A DNA stretch of 64,000 nt. It comes from Berghia stephanieae (taxonomy: Eukaryota > Mollusca > Gastropoda > Nudibranchia > Aeolidiidae). The stretch is taken from contig CM067455.1 in the NCBI GenBank assembly GCA_034508935.3, positions 15,256,447 to 15,320,446 on the forward strand, written 5' to 3'. This document shows positions 33,726-44,542 of the stretch, piece by piece. Position numbers and translations under genes: made by a program. Below the pieces are notes generated by a model that worked only from the letters and a program-made list of their open reading frames with translations, ran no database searches and had not been told where the DNA came from. Position 1 is the first letter of the stretch. Each line of letters begins with the position of its first letter.

Positions 33726-34047
33726 AGCCCTAATAAACAATATAAAGTAATCCTCTCAACTCATTGTGGTTGCTTCTCTACATCATATGCACTCCTATTT
33801 TATTTTAAAGGTTATTTCGATTCTAGCCATGTCTTTTGCAGCATTTGAAGGTGACTGCTATATGAACCACCCCATTAGGTTACATAATACCAGCTAGTAA
33901 ATACAATAATACTTTTTTCACCCCATCTAAACACAGGAAATATTAAGGCAGACTACCTACGTCAATTCATACTGTCTTGAATAGAAACCTAAACGCTTTC
34001 AACCCCCCCCCCCCTCCCCCAAGAACTTAAGTCAAAGGAAGATCTTC
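33726..34047. other. No supported gene
   Basis: AT-rich sequence with a C-run near 34003-34019. Confidence 0.45.
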
Positions 34048-34195
34048 TTCTGGCATAGCATCCACAGCAAAAGACCGTGAACTGTGGAAAGAATAGAAAC
34101 AGACGATTAGAGAGGCAGCCGAGGCGTCCAGATCGAATGATTAGGAAGTGAAAGGCATTAAGTCAGTAAGTCATTACATTACAAATTACATTACA
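34048..34195 (+). mobile_element. LINE 3-prime end with (ATTAC)-type tail
   Basis: ASTAKDRELWKE then a stop, as at the C-terminus of many LINE ORF2 proteins, followed shortly by cattacattacaaattacatt. Only the last codons remain. Confidence 0.4.
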
Positions 34196-35539
34196 TTTCA
34201 TCTTTCTGAGATAAGAACAGTATTATTACAAATCTTTCTGGGCATCTCATTTCCGCACCTTCACAGAGGACGTTCCTCCAAAGACAATGGTGAGTGAAAA
34301 AAATGGCAATGTGAAAGGAGGAAAAAACAGAATGCGAAGGCACTGTGCTAACAGCTTAAACTGGGTGACTTCCTGACCTAGGCAACACATATTAAGCTCC
34401 TACTAACAGCTTAATAATAGCTTCTCATTTACAAACAGTGCACTTGCTAGACATGCTTTGCCCAATGTTAGTTTCTGATTTCATTTTATAATGTGGGGAA
34501 TGAGATAAAGAACGATTTTATTTTTATCGAAGTAATTCTTAGTGTATACATCAAATTTTAAAATTCGGATGTTTTAACACAATATTGTTCGCCCTTTTCC
34601 CGTCCCTGGTCGAAAACAACATAGTCTGTCAAATAATAATAAAAAATCGGCTTACTGACCTCATGTGTCATCCTATAATATGTTAAGTATTGCTGTAGGC
34701 AACAGCTTCTAATGGTGCTCACACTAATATTAGGTTGTGACGATTTATCCAGGAGGCAAACTCATTACCGCACCGTCGCAAACCCGTCCGGTAGCTTTGT
34801 CAAAACACAACGTTCAACTAGATGCTCTGCGGTTTCGGGCTCTTGACTACAACGGGTACATGTTGGACAAGAGGCAAATCCCCACGCATGTACGAAAGAT
34901 CCTTTGTAAAGTACTTTAAGCACATTTTGACAATATTTCTATATATGAAAGCCAAGGTTAGACAAAAACATTGACTCAAATGTCATAGTTCGGACATTAA
35001 ATTCCAATTTCCGTTATCCTCGTTACCCCAGCCCCCAAATTATACCAGTGAGCGACATTCTAAGGAAAATCTTTACAGGATTCTAGGCGTGAAAAATAAA
35101 CCAACAGTAATTGGGTTTGAATTTTCAAGTATTACGTTTAATAATGTCGGTAAAGTTCTCTCCAATTTCACATTCATGACATTTTCACGGACAACGCTTT
35201 TACGAATACTGAATCCAGAATTCCATCCCAGGGTAACACAAAGTGGTTTAACTGGGCTCTATCTGAGACATTATCAGAGCTGCCATACTTGAAATTTCAA
35301 AATATTCGCAATTTCCAATGGAAAAAAGAAAAGTCGTTTAAATAGCTTTAGATATAAATAGTTTGCCCTCATCATGATCCAAAAAATGCTCCAAGGTCCT
35401 GAATTTTGGTTCTAAGGAACTAAACTAAAATTTCGACTATTTTTTTCGTGGTACTAGGCAGGTCTGCATCATGACGATTTAAGTGATTCAACTAACTTTA
35501 CTCATTCCTTGTGGAGCGCTATAAGCGATTTGACGAATT
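34196..35539. other. No supported gene
   Basis: AT-rich sequence. The 60-67-codon frames at 34737 and 35089 show no domain or splice context. Confidence 0.45.
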
Positions 35540-35820
35540 TTATTCATTCCTCTTCGTTCCGCGTGGAGCATAGAACCTCTACAACAGTCCTCCATCTCCT
35601 TCGGTCATTGGCTTGCTTGGGTCTTCATCTCTTCCCAAGTCCAACCTGAGCCTTTGATTTTGCCCAACAGGCTTGTTCTACAGATCGGACTAGAGCGGCC
35701 TTTTTTTCCCTTTCACCCAAGGGTTTCATTCAAGTGATTGCCTGGAGATATTATTGCAAAGCTTCTTGCACAGTGTGTCACCGACCCATCGCAACCTTCC
35801 TGACTTGTCCCTGTCATCAA
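35540..35820 (-). pseudogene. LINE ORF2 C-terminal fragment
   Basis: The minus strand reads GKIKGSGWTWEEMKTQASQ, then, with a stop and a frame change, sequence like VEVLCSTRNEEE, typical of the C-terminus of RTE/I-like LINE ORF2 proteins. Upstream RWVG-like residues (MGR/CHTVCKK) are blurred. Dead, 5-prime truncated. Confidence 0.55.
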
Positions 35821-35876
35821 TCGGCAGCTGGTTTGCCGGATTTCAAAGGTCACAGTTTAATACTCTGTTGAATTGC

Positions 35877-36106
35877 TTAACTCACTCAAACCTAACACTG
35901 ACTATATCCGTAGTTTATCCGGGTTACTTTTTACCCCATGCCTATTTATTACATTTTTCTGAGACAAATTATAGAAGGGAAGACTAATTATATCAACGCT
36001 AATGTTATTAGTTTTTACATGTTAATGGTAGTTGAATTAAACTATCTATATACATTTTTTTTCAATTTTGAAAAGTAGCAAAAATCTCTAGGATTGAGTG
36101 AGGTAA
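35877..36106. mobile_element. pB-2 MITE (piggyBac-like), copy 1
   Basis: TTAA|CTCACTCAAACCTAACAC on the left and ggattgagtgag|gtaa on the right. The interior (ccgtagtttatccgggttac) matches the 56867 copy in the opposite orientation. The right target TTAA has become GTAA and is shared with the neighbouring pB-1. Confidence 0.8.
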
Positions 36107-36342
36107 CCCTCTCCTTACCACCTACAGCAAAATCGGCACATTTGTTACGACACAATATACATTTTTATTTCTTTTTTAGACTTATTTTGTACATCACAAT
36201 GATCTTTGTTTACATAATAAGAACATAAAGCTGTGTTGTAGAGATATTGTTTGAGTTTTAAAACACAAAAGCAATTTTGTTCTGCTGGGTAAGCCTGTCA
36301 TTTTGGGAAAATACTGAAAAGGATCGGTAAGGAGAGAGTTAA
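36103..36342. mobile_element. pB-1 MITE, copy 5, immediately next to pB-2
   Basis: gTAA|CCCTCTCCTTACCACC on the left, GATCGGTAAGGAGAGAG|TTAA on the right (36339-36342). It ends 55 bp before the start codon of the lectin-like gene at 36398, so it occupies the promoter-proximal region. Confidence 0.85.
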
Positions 36343-36397
36343 AGGGGAGTAATCCTGGTAGGAAAAGGTTTGTAGGTTTAATTGTGACAACTTAAAA

Positions 36398-37279
36398 ATG
36401 AGACTCCATATTATAACAATGATAAAAGTGTCCGTTTTATTGTTAAGTCTGGCCATGATAAGGCACACCGCGTTAGCAAACTTTTTGAATTCTGGTCAGC
36501 ATTTACATTATTTCAAACTCAAGGGCGATTGTATAATTTTTGACAATTGCGTGGAGCCTTTTCTCAGGCGGTCAAACATCGAATGTTCAATTTCCTGTTC
36601 CACATCTCAACAGGATTGTATTGGGGTCAACTTTCGTCCTTCGAATGATGATGGTAATGATACTGATGATGATGCTGACCCCAAAAGAAGACTCTCAAAT
36701 TCTGGACTTTGTCAGCTATGTTTAACTTCAAAGAGCAATTCTTTAACTAAATCAAATTCAACAACACATAAGACCTATACTGCTGTAACTAACACGGGCA
36801 TTCCTTTAGCTGTAAATAAGTTTGTCCATGTATCTGGGGGTCTATACGACGGGCAAGTCCTGTTGCTACGAGCTATTCCAGACAAAGACTTAATGGTACT
36901 TTCTCTCACAAATGACGACCGATGGACGGATTATGGCAATGTCAATTTACCAGACGTCAATTTACATATCACTGTCCGTATGGCAAATAACCAAATCAAC
37001 TTTGATAACTATAAAGAAGGAAATCGGTATTGGCAGCACCAGGGACTTAATTTTATATCGTCTGATTATTTCGCCATCGGGAAAGAATCCCAGATGCTGA
37101 TTTTTGTTACAGAACTGTTCTATAACGTGTACGTTGACGGGAAGGCGATGGGTTCGTATCCAAGACCAACTCGTATACCATTGCAGGACATTACATATCT
37201 ACGTCTGACAACTCAATTCAAGAGTGTAGGTTGGAAGGAGAAGAAACTTATATATGGAATGAAAAGGCTAGGGCAGTGA
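36398..37279 (+). CDS. Secreted PAN/apple + galectin-like protein, paralogue 2
   Basis: A 293-codon intronless frame. Residues 1-27 form a signal peptide (MIKVSVLLLSLAMIRHTALA, with an alternative start at Met8). PAN/apple-like cysteines lie at about 51, 63, 67, 74, 105 and 108 (DNCVEPF, ECSISC, QDCIGVNF, GLCQLC), with an acidic insert (NDDGNDTDDDADPKRR) before the last pair. The galectin-like half, about 148-275, has LYDGQVLLLRAIPD, LHITVRMANNQINFDNYKEG, NRYWQHQGLNF, FAIGKESQMLIF, YNVYVDGKAMGSYPRP and LTTQFKSVGWK. The H...R pair is visible (LHITVR), but the Glu and Arg of W..E.R are replaced (WQHQG), so canonical galactoside binding is doubtful. The transcript start probably lies in or just after the pB-1 MITE. 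A degenerate FB-A copy forms the 3-prime flank. Confidence 0.88.
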   Translation: MRLHIITMIKVSVLLLSLAMIRHTALANFLNSGQHLHYFKLKGDCIIFDNCVEPFLRRSNIECSISCSTSQQDCIGVNFRPSNDDGNDTDDDADPKRRLSNSGLCQLCLTSKSNSLTKSNSTTHKTYTAVTNTGIPLAVNKFVHVSGGLYDGQVLLLRAIPDKDLMVLSLTNDDRWTDYGNVNLPDVNLHITVRMANNQINFDNYKEGNRYWQHQGLNFISSDYFAIGKESQMLIFVTELFYNVYVDGKAMGSYPRPTRIPLQDITYLRLTTQFKSVGWKEKKLIYGMKRLGQ

Positions 37280-37317
37280 GTGGTCCCTAACCTCCGTGCT
37301 CCTTCCCCATGGAATCA

Positions 37318-37480
37318 AGCTATAGAAGGAACGATGTTAACGTCACTCAGCTCTTTGTTATTATTTTTAGACAGCCTGTTAGGCATAATATTTCAGCAAA
37401 TTGTATCAATTGCATTATGAAAGTTAAAGGTTACACGCAGTTTTGTGTGCTGAGATATTTAATTCGGCTGGTGGATGTTG
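37318..37480 (+). mobile_element. Degenerate FB-A copy in the 3-prime flank of paralogue 2
   Basis: ctatagaaggaacgatgtta, acgtcactcagctctttgtt and ggttacacgcagttttgtgt follow the FB-A order with many changes. Confidence 0.5.
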
Positions 37481-37657
37481 TGATATTTTACGTGAACGTA
37501 TATAATCAATAAGTAAATATCTGGAGGTCTTTTTTTTCCGTTGGTTTGAGAGTATTTTTTATTCTAACAAAAATGTGGCTATTATAATTTGGGTTATCAG
37601 AAATGAAAATATGTACACGTCGGCACCAATCCATGGGAGAAATCATTTCTGTGTTTA

Positions 37658-37795
<138 letters not shown>

Positions 37796-37890
37796 TTTTG
37801 TTTGCATTGCTTGATTATTGATTTTACTTACTTGATTTGATGATTGGAAATATTGTATTCTTATATGAGTTATATTGACAATTGCCTAAA

Positions 37891-37896
37891 AATAAA
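37891..37896 (+). promoter_or_regulatory. Possible AATAAA polyadenylation signal for paralogue 2
   Basis: AATAAA (ctaaaAATAAAcctttg) about 610 bp after the stop at 37279, beyond the microsatellite. It may belong to a repeat instead. Confidence 0.3.
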
Positions 37897-37987
37897 CCTT
37901 TGAATTTGAATCGTATGTTATTCACTGTTTGAGTTAAACGATTTAAAGAAATCCCAGGGTTCATCCCAGTTACTTCAGCACATATTT

Positions 37988-38276
37988 TGTGCGGTCTTGT
38001 GGTATGACATTCGCTTTCGGATCGGAAGATCCTGCGTTCGAAACTAGTTCGGCGCATAATTGACTCCTTAGAAAAGGCTCTTACTCACATTCTCTCACCT
38101 TACTTAGGTGTAAAATGGTTACCTGGCCGTGAAAGGCATTGTCTCTATCGTGAAAACAATGTCATATCACCTAACAGGCGTCATGTCCTACATTTTTTGT
38201 GTTGTTGTTGGTCAGGGGCCGTTTGTAAAGCGATTTAAGCATGTTTAGTGGATATTGCGCTATGCAAACGCTCATG
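37988..38276 (+). mobile_element. SINE-P copy, full length
   Basis: gtgcggtcttgtggtatgac and cgctttcggatcggaagat, with a degraded B box (gcgttcgaaac), then cacctaacaggcgtcatgtc and tagtggatattgcgctatg. Confidence 0.85.
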
Positions 38277-38999
38277 TTTGTTTTAAAAAAAAAATTGTAT
38301 CATTTTTTATCTTTAAAACGCTTTAACGCTTAAAAATTAATATATTTTATTCTTGTTTTGTTTTCCTTGCAAAGATATAGTAAATGAATTCTAAGACAAT
38401 TATTGGTAAAGTCATATTTTATCATTATAATTACTACATTCTTTGAGAATTTATAAGAATTCGACTGACCCCGCGTTTTTTTTTGCAAAAAAATATTTCA
38501 AAATTTTGCAAAGAAAATAATTTTATCATGTTGCAGAAGAAAATAAGTAAATTTTGTAAATATTTTGCAGGTTTCTAAATATGTTGTATCTCACCTAACA
38601 ACTAACTAGATACATGAATAACGCAATTTCAAACTGAAAATGATGCAAAAGTATGGGACAAAAAACGGCAAATTTTGCCAGAAATTATTCTCATTTGAAA
38701 ATATAGGCACACAGATCGGATAAAAAAATTACAATAAAAATTTTCATCCCCGCGGGGAACGCAAATTTCGCAAAAAATATAAAAATAAAAGAATCAAATA
38801 ATTTGTCAAAAATTTGCAAAACGTGCAGATTATGCGGTTGCGATGCAAATCAGAAAATTTTCCCTATGCTGTTCTATCTTCTGGTTTCAGAGTGATAGCA
38901 TCTTATTTTCTAGTCTAAATAATATAATGCTAGTCGTTAAGAATGATCATCCATTCTCGTCCTGTAATCCTAATAATTGAGCTTGTAACCTTGACCGTT
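38277..38999. other. AT-rich stretch with repeated aaaattttgcaa motifs, no gene
   Basis: Many short repeats of ttttgcaaa and aatttcgcaaaa in both orientations between 38480 and 38870. No ORF. Confidence 0.45.
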
Positions 39000-39318
39000 T
39001 ATAGATAGTTCGAAGATGACGTCACTCAAGCCTTTGTTGTTATATTTTGCCATCCGCGTTTGTGAGTTATTCTCACTGAACTGTATTAACCAGACTATAA
39101 AAGTTCATGGTTACACATAGTTTTGTGTGTTGGTCCGTTATACTTCCGGATGGCAATGTTATGAGCTTCTTAGCCAAGCGCATACTATCTATAGTCTGGT
39201 TAATATAGTTTATTGAGAATTACTCATAAGCGCGGATGGCCAAAAAACAAAAAACAGAACAAAAACAACCCAATAACAAGGACCTACTTGACGTCAACTT
39301 CATACTATCTATTGAACA
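39000..39318. mobile_element. FB-A copy followed by an inverted partial FB-A
   Basis: 39000-39194 is complete (tatagatagttcgaagatga ... gcgcatactatctatag). 39202-39318 is the inverse of its first half (ttactcataagcgcggatgg ... catactatctatt). Together they form a large hairpin. Confidence 0.75.
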
Positions 39319-39629
39319 TCCGGATAGCAGTGGGTATATTGCCTACACATACCAGAGACCGTAATATGTATTTTCATTTTAGTCTCTCCACATGCGATCG
39401 ATAATTAAAACCTGTGGCGTTTTCTATGTTTACTAATCACACTGCCGGTGTTTGCATTACGATGACTGTCGGAGAGGCGTGGTTATCTCGATGTCAATTC
39501 CATGGAACTTGGGACGCCCTCTAAAATCTGTTCGTGTTGTTGATAAAACAGGTCGCTGATTTGATTTTATCACAGTGAATGGCTTCTTTAATGAATTCAG
39601 TATATTATATTATATTATAGATGGAGTGT
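39319..39629. other. No supported gene
   Basis: Unremarkable sequence between FB-A/FB-B copies. Part of it (ggcgtggttatctcgatgtc, cactgccggtgtttgcatta) recurs loosely near 43450-43500 and 48770-48840. Confidence 0.4.
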
Positions 39630-39752
39630 ATCGCAGCCATCGTTCACATTTTATAGCCTGACAATTTTGTTTAGTTTTATGCAGCATCTAGTGATTTTAT
39701 CGTTAGTCGAGTTCAAGGAAACAAGTAATTCCATTGGTTGTCAGGATATATA
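39630..39752 (+). mobile_element. FB-B partial copy leading into the array
   Basis: cgcagccatcgttcacat, tatagcctgacaa and gttcaaggaaacaagtaatt follow FB-B order with a central deletion. Confidence 0.55.
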
Positions 39753-41296
39753 GATACATCGAAGTTGACGTCACTCAGGTCTTTGTTATTGTTTTTTTGC
39801 CATCCGCGTTTATGAGTAATTCTCACTAAACTGTATTAACCTGACTTTCAACGTTCAAGGTTACACATAGTTTTGTGTGTTGGTCCGTTATACTTCAGGA
39901 TGGCAATGTTATGAGCTTCTTAGCCAAGCGTATACTATCTATAAGATAACGATGGCTACTGTCTTCGTGGGTTTTTTAGCGTCGTCGTCGTTAACGTACA
40001 GCCTGGCACGGAAACCCTCGGAGACTTATAGTATGAAGTAATTTTTTTGTTTTTGCAGCGCCAAGTGAGTTGTCGTTAGTAGAGCTCAAGGAAATCACTG
40101 ATCCCATTTGGTTGAACTGTTGAATACTACTCACAATTTGTTTTCTTTTGTCGCCAAAGACTTGTCTTCTGACGTTATTTAATTTTTGGTCAGTGTCAGG
40201 CTATAGATAGAATGAAGATGACGTCACTCGGGTCTTTGTTATTGTTTTTGCCATCCGCGTTTATGAGTAATTCTCACTAAACTGTATTAACCTGACTTTC
40301 AACGTTCAAGGTTACACATAGTTTTGTGTGTTGGTCCGTTATACTTCCGGATGGCAATGTTATGAGCTTCTTAGCCAAGCGTATACTATCTATAAGATAA
40401 CGATGGCTACTGTCTTCGTGGGTTTTTTAGCGTCGTCGTCGTTAACGTACAGCCTGGCACGGAAACCCTCGGAGACTTATAGTATGAAGTAATTTTTTTG
40501 TTTTTGCAGCGCCAAGTGAGTTGTCGTTAGTAGAGCTCAAGGAAATCACTGATCCCATTTGGTTGAACTGTTGAATACTACTCACAATTTGTTTTCTTTT
40601 GTCGCCAAAGACTTGTCTTCTGACGTTATTTAATTTTTTGGTCAGTGTCAGGCTATAGATAGAATGAAGATGACGTCACTCGGGTCTTTGTTATTGTTTT
40701 TGCCATCCGCGTTTATGAGTAATTCTCACTAAACTGTATTAACCTGACTTTCAACGTTCAAGGTTACACATAGTTTTGTGTGTTGGTCCGTTATACTTCC
40801 GGATGGCAATGTTATGAGCTTCTTAGCCAAGCGTATACTATCTATAAGATAACGATGGCTACTGTCTTCGTGGGTTTTTTAGCGTCGTCGTCGTTAACGT
40901 ACAGCCTGGCACGGAAACCCTCGGAGACTTATAGTATGAAGTAATTTTTTTGTTTTTGCAGCGCCAAGTGAGTTGTCGTTAGTAGAGCTCAAGGAAATCA
41001 CTGATCCCATTTGGTTGAACTGTTGAATACAACTCACAATTTGTTTTCTTTTGTCGCCAAAGACTTGTCTTCTGACGTTATTTAATTTTTTGGTCAGTGT
41101 CAGGCTATAGATAGAATGAAGATGACGTCACTCGGGTCTTTGTTATTGTTTTTGCCATCCGGGTTTCTGAGTAATTCTCACTAAACTGTATTAACCAGAC
41201 TATAAAAGTTTAAGGTTACAAATAGTTTTGTGTGTTGGTCTGTTTATACTTCCGGATGGCAATGTTGTGAGCTTAGCTAAGCGCACACCTTCTATA
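39753..41296 (+). repeat. Tandem array of a 452-bp FB-A-in-FB-B composite
   Basis: Units start at 39753, 40206, 40658 and 41110 (spacing 452-453 bp), the last one incomplete. Each unit holds FB-A (gatgacgtcactcgggtc ... ccaagcgtatactatctata) followed by the FB-B end (agataacgatggctac) and the next FB-B body (agcctggcacggaaaccc, gcgccaagtgagttgtcg). Units are nearly identical, so the array is recent. No coding frame persists. Confidence 0.88.
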
Positions 41297-41487
41297 GATA
41301 GTATGCACTTGGCCAAGAAGCTCATAACATTGCCATCCGGAAGTATAACGGACCAACACACAAAACTGTGTGTATCCATGAACGTTTATGGTCGGGTTAA
41401 TTCAGTTCAGTGAGCATTACTCATAAACGGGGATGGCAAAAAAACAATAACAAAGACCTGAGTGACGTCATCTTCGAAATATCTATA
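41297..41487 (-). mobile_element. FB-A copy, inverted, at the end of the array
   Basis: ctatagatagtatgcacttg on the left, cttcgaaatatctata on the right. Full-length in reverse orientation. Confidence 0.8.
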
Positions 41488-41853
41488 GGGAATGAGATTT
41501 CAAAACAGATTTAAGAGTAGCGCCCCTTTGTTGGAAGTCACGTCTTGACAACCGACAGACCCTATCGCCATTATAAGTACCAATTATCAGCGGGGAGTTC
41601 AGTAAGTTTAGGTTTGTCTCATCGTATTGTATTTTTTATCAACATCTGTTATTTCAAATTTGTAGTCTATATCATATTTTGTTAACATTTCATAAGGGTG
41701 AAAACTAAAGAAAAGATCTACGTTGATTGTGATATGCGTTTGTGTTTGGAGCGCTTGGCTTGTAGTTGGAGACGAAGCTTCGGTTTGTTTACAAATAACT
41801 TCTTCGCCGGTGACGTCCATCAAGGGACGCTACTCCTCGCTAATGTCATTCCC
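41488..41853. mobile_element. Element G: 366-bp inverted-repeat element inserted at TATA
   Basis: Ends GGGAATGAGATT and AATGTCATTCCC, with similarity reaching agtagcgcccctttg / caagggacgctact further in. Flanked by tata at 41484-41487 and 41854-41857. The right flank continues as the FB-B end (agtttacgatggcc). Two 70-90-codon frames inside carry no domain. One copy in the window. Confidence 0.65.
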
Positions 41854-42039
41854 TATAAGTTTACGATGGCCACGAGTGTACACGGAGAAGGTTATAAATA
41901 TTATATTGGTTCATTTTAGAATTGAATTTACCTGCACTAGTGAAGGATACAAATATGACACGCTTTGCATCACTGGTTATGATATGTTACAAGAATTCAG
42001 TGTGCATAGGTGAAAGTAACGAGAATGTTATGAATGCTT

Positions 42040-42450
42040 CATTGGTTCTTTCCCCCCGTGTGGTGTCCGGGGTCCCTCAACTGAGAGGGTCAAGAATAGC
42101 CCAACGCCAAGCCAGGGTGTCGTAAAAGGCGACTAATGGTGTGTGATTCCCCCATCTTTGAGTCACCTGGTCCTCCAGGTTGGGGGTTGGCAAAGGGTTA
42201 ACACCCCTTTCCGTTAAACTCAAACCGTTACAGAAACGCAGACAGACAAACCAAATCCTTTTTTTTTAGCTTGGGCGACCGAAGAGTTTCTGGAATGTCA
42301 GAATTTATAGAAGCTGATATACAGAGAAGTGGTAAGACCTGGAATGAGATTAAAAAGTTAGCTCAGGATAGAGAAGGATGGAAACTGTTTGTCTGTGTCC
42401 TATACCCTGACCCAGGGTGAAAAAGGCAATGATGATGATGATGATGCTGA
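42040..42450 (+). mobile_element. Internally deleted LINE derivative with (GAT)n tail
   Basis: 42045-42230 is a non-coding leader-like block (gccaagccagggtgtcgtaa, aaggcgactaatgg). 42280-42420 encodes SGMSEFIEADIQRSGKTWNE and LAQDREGWKLFV, the C-terminal end of a LINE ORF2, then gatgatgatgatgatg. The reverse-transcriptase middle is missing. This looks like a short derivative mobilised by a LINE, or a deleted copy. Confidence 0.5.
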
Positions 42451-42778
42451 TTGGTTCTTTCTGGAATGTCTCTTTCGTATGAACCAGGATATTTTGACCA
42501 ATCAAAACGCGGGTTTCTAATACACCCGCTCGGACACATTATATTGCTGGTTGTTTTCAAACAATAGAACGAAGGACATTGACATAACTCTGCAATTTGT
42601 CATTTTTTTCGACCACTACTTATGTGATTAGTTCTCACTAAATTCATTCGATCAGAATTTTAACTTTTAAGGCTACGCATTGTTTATTGTGGTATCAGGC
42701 GTGTACAACAAGTGAGTACTTTACTAAAATGCATATCGTCGATGTTAAATAACACCGTGTAGTTTGAGAGTTAGGCCG
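42451..42778. other. No supported gene
   Basis: No ORF or recognised repeat apart from short matches to FB-A (tgtgattagttctcactaaa near 42615). Confidence 0.4.
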
Positions 42779-42985
42779 AAGCCATCGTTAACTTAAAGCC
42801 TGACATTGGCCCCAAAAATGACGTCAAAAGATGTATTTGGCCGTAAAAGAAATCAAATCGTGAGTTGTTAGTAGTGCTCATGGAAATAAGCGGTCCCATT
42901 GGTTGAACTATTGAATACAACTCACGATTTTCTTTTGTGGTCAAAGACTCGTCTTTTGATGTCATTTTTGGCCAGTGTCAGCGTA
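42779..42985. mobile_element. FB-B copy
   Basis: agccatcgttaacttaaagc on the left, ccagtgtcagcgtagcc on the right. The right end runs straight into the next FB-B. Confidence 0.7.
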
Positions 42986-43412
42986 GCCATCGTAAAGTTA
43001 TAGCCTGACACTGAAACCCAAAAAGACTGGCATTTTGACGTCATTATTTGGTGTTTGCACCGCCGAGTGAGTTGTCATTTGTCATGCTCTTGGAAACAAC
43101 TTGTCCCATTAGTTGAACTATGGAATACAACTCACGATTTGTTTTCTTTTGTGGCCAAAGATGGTCTTTTGACGTCATTTTTTTTGGTCAGTGTCATGCT
43201 ATAGATAGTTCGAAGATGACGTCACTCAGGTCTTTGTTATTGTTTTTTGCCATCCGCGTTTATGAGTAAAGCTCACTGAACTGTATTAACCCGACTATAA
43301 ATGTTCATGGATACACACAGTTTTGTGTGTTGGTCCGTTATACTTCTGGATGGCAATGTTATGAGCTTCTTAGCCAAGCGCATACTATCTATAAGTTAAC
43401 GACGGCTACGGT
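42980..43412 (+). mobile_element. FB-B with FB-A inserted at TATA (single composite)
   Basis: FB-B 42980-43198 runs to gtcagtgtcatgctata, FB-A occupies 43199-43393 (gatagttcgaag ... gcatactatctata), and FB-B resumes with agttaacgacggctacgg. This is the same arrangement as the units of the 452-bp array, but outside it. Confidence 0.8.
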
Positions 43413-44164
43413 CCTAGGGTCAGACTATATAATGTTATGTTAACGATGGATACGGTTTGGCAGTAACTGGCATTGCCACTGTCTGAGGGGCGTGGCTATG
43501 TTCTCTTCCACGGGTTGTCTATTCAGTAGAAAGAAAACTGTCATGAAAACAGATTTCATCGGTTCTTTGTTTCGTGTTAACAAGATACCGTCTCGTTTCA
43601 AAAACTAGAGTATTATTATACTGGCACAGCAGATGCTGATGTCAATGGTGTTGATCTATATCATTCCCTTTCCATGTGATCGATGTCATTGATCACATTG
43701 CAAAATGTGCTCCAAGTGACCCACAGTGAAACGTGTTTACAGTTTTCAAACTATCCAATATCACTAATTGGTAATTTTGTTCAGTTTGACGCATGTTTAT
43801 GTTTACAACTTCCATAATCAAAGCAGCGTGTTTACATAATTTATTAAAAATTATCCAATCGTTAGACAGCACACATATCATGCGATCAATGACTCGGTTG
43901 GACGAAAACCTGAATATAGATCGTTCCCATTAACAATCTGAAAAGATGAATGTCACTTGTTTTGTCTTTTTACGGGAATTCGGTGAAGATAACGTGTATG
44001 TGGAAAAACGGGAATGTTATTTATACTTCATTGGTACTTTTAAAAATATATATTTCGTATTGATTAAAAAGGTAAAAGGTAGTCATATGAAATTGAGAAA
44101 GTTTTCATTTCGGCGCGGATGTAAGATAAAAAAAATGTGAAAACGTTTGTATGAAACAGTGCCA
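43413..44164. other. No supported gene
   Basis: No ORF with recognisable features. ORFs at 43693 (minus) and 43946 (plus) are 62-64 codons without context. Confidence 0.45.
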
Positions 44165-44425
44165 GAGTCCTTCAAAGCCATTGGCCCACGGAGTCAGAGT
44201 TTATCCCGATCTCTACAGCGTGAAACGGGCAATAGCAATTGCTTGCTATCCTTTGTCTATCGCAAAGCACTTTCCGCCAAATCTCTCAGACTCGGCTACC
44301 CATTCACTTCTGAGTGAGCGGGGGGGGGGGGGGGGGTCAGAAAAATATCTCGACTGCACCCGTGATCAATCTTGGTCGCTTTGCGTATGAAGGGAGTGCT
44401 CTACCAACTGAGCTATGGGGACCCC
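44165..44425 (-). mobile_element. tRNA-like SINE, fourth type
   Basis: On the minus strand ggtccccatagctcagttgg and tagagcactcccttcata give a perfect A box and an acceptor-like start. A B box is poor (gggtgcagtcgag), and no complementary acceptor end was found, so it is not an intact tRNA gene. The body (gcaatagcaattgcttgct in reverse order) matches 62480-62600. A G-run of about 18 lies inside. Confidence 0.5.
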
Positions 44426-44511
44426 CTATAAATTTAATAATGTGCATCCAATAATATGTGTCAGTTAAACAATACATAATGATAAGGTAGGCGAATGTCA
44501 CCACGGCCCAA

Positions 44512-44542
44512 TACCGAGTTAGTCGGTGTTAGGGTTGAGTGA
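44512..44542. mobile_element. pB-2 terminal remnant
   Basis: agttagtcggtgttagggtt then gagtgaa is the right end of pB-2 (compare 57080-57098), joined directly to SINE-P sequence. Confidence 0.5.

Noticed and set aside
44380-44425. tRNA gene on the minus strand (perfect A box)
   Set aside because: No matching acceptor strand and a poor B box. Better explained as a SINE head.
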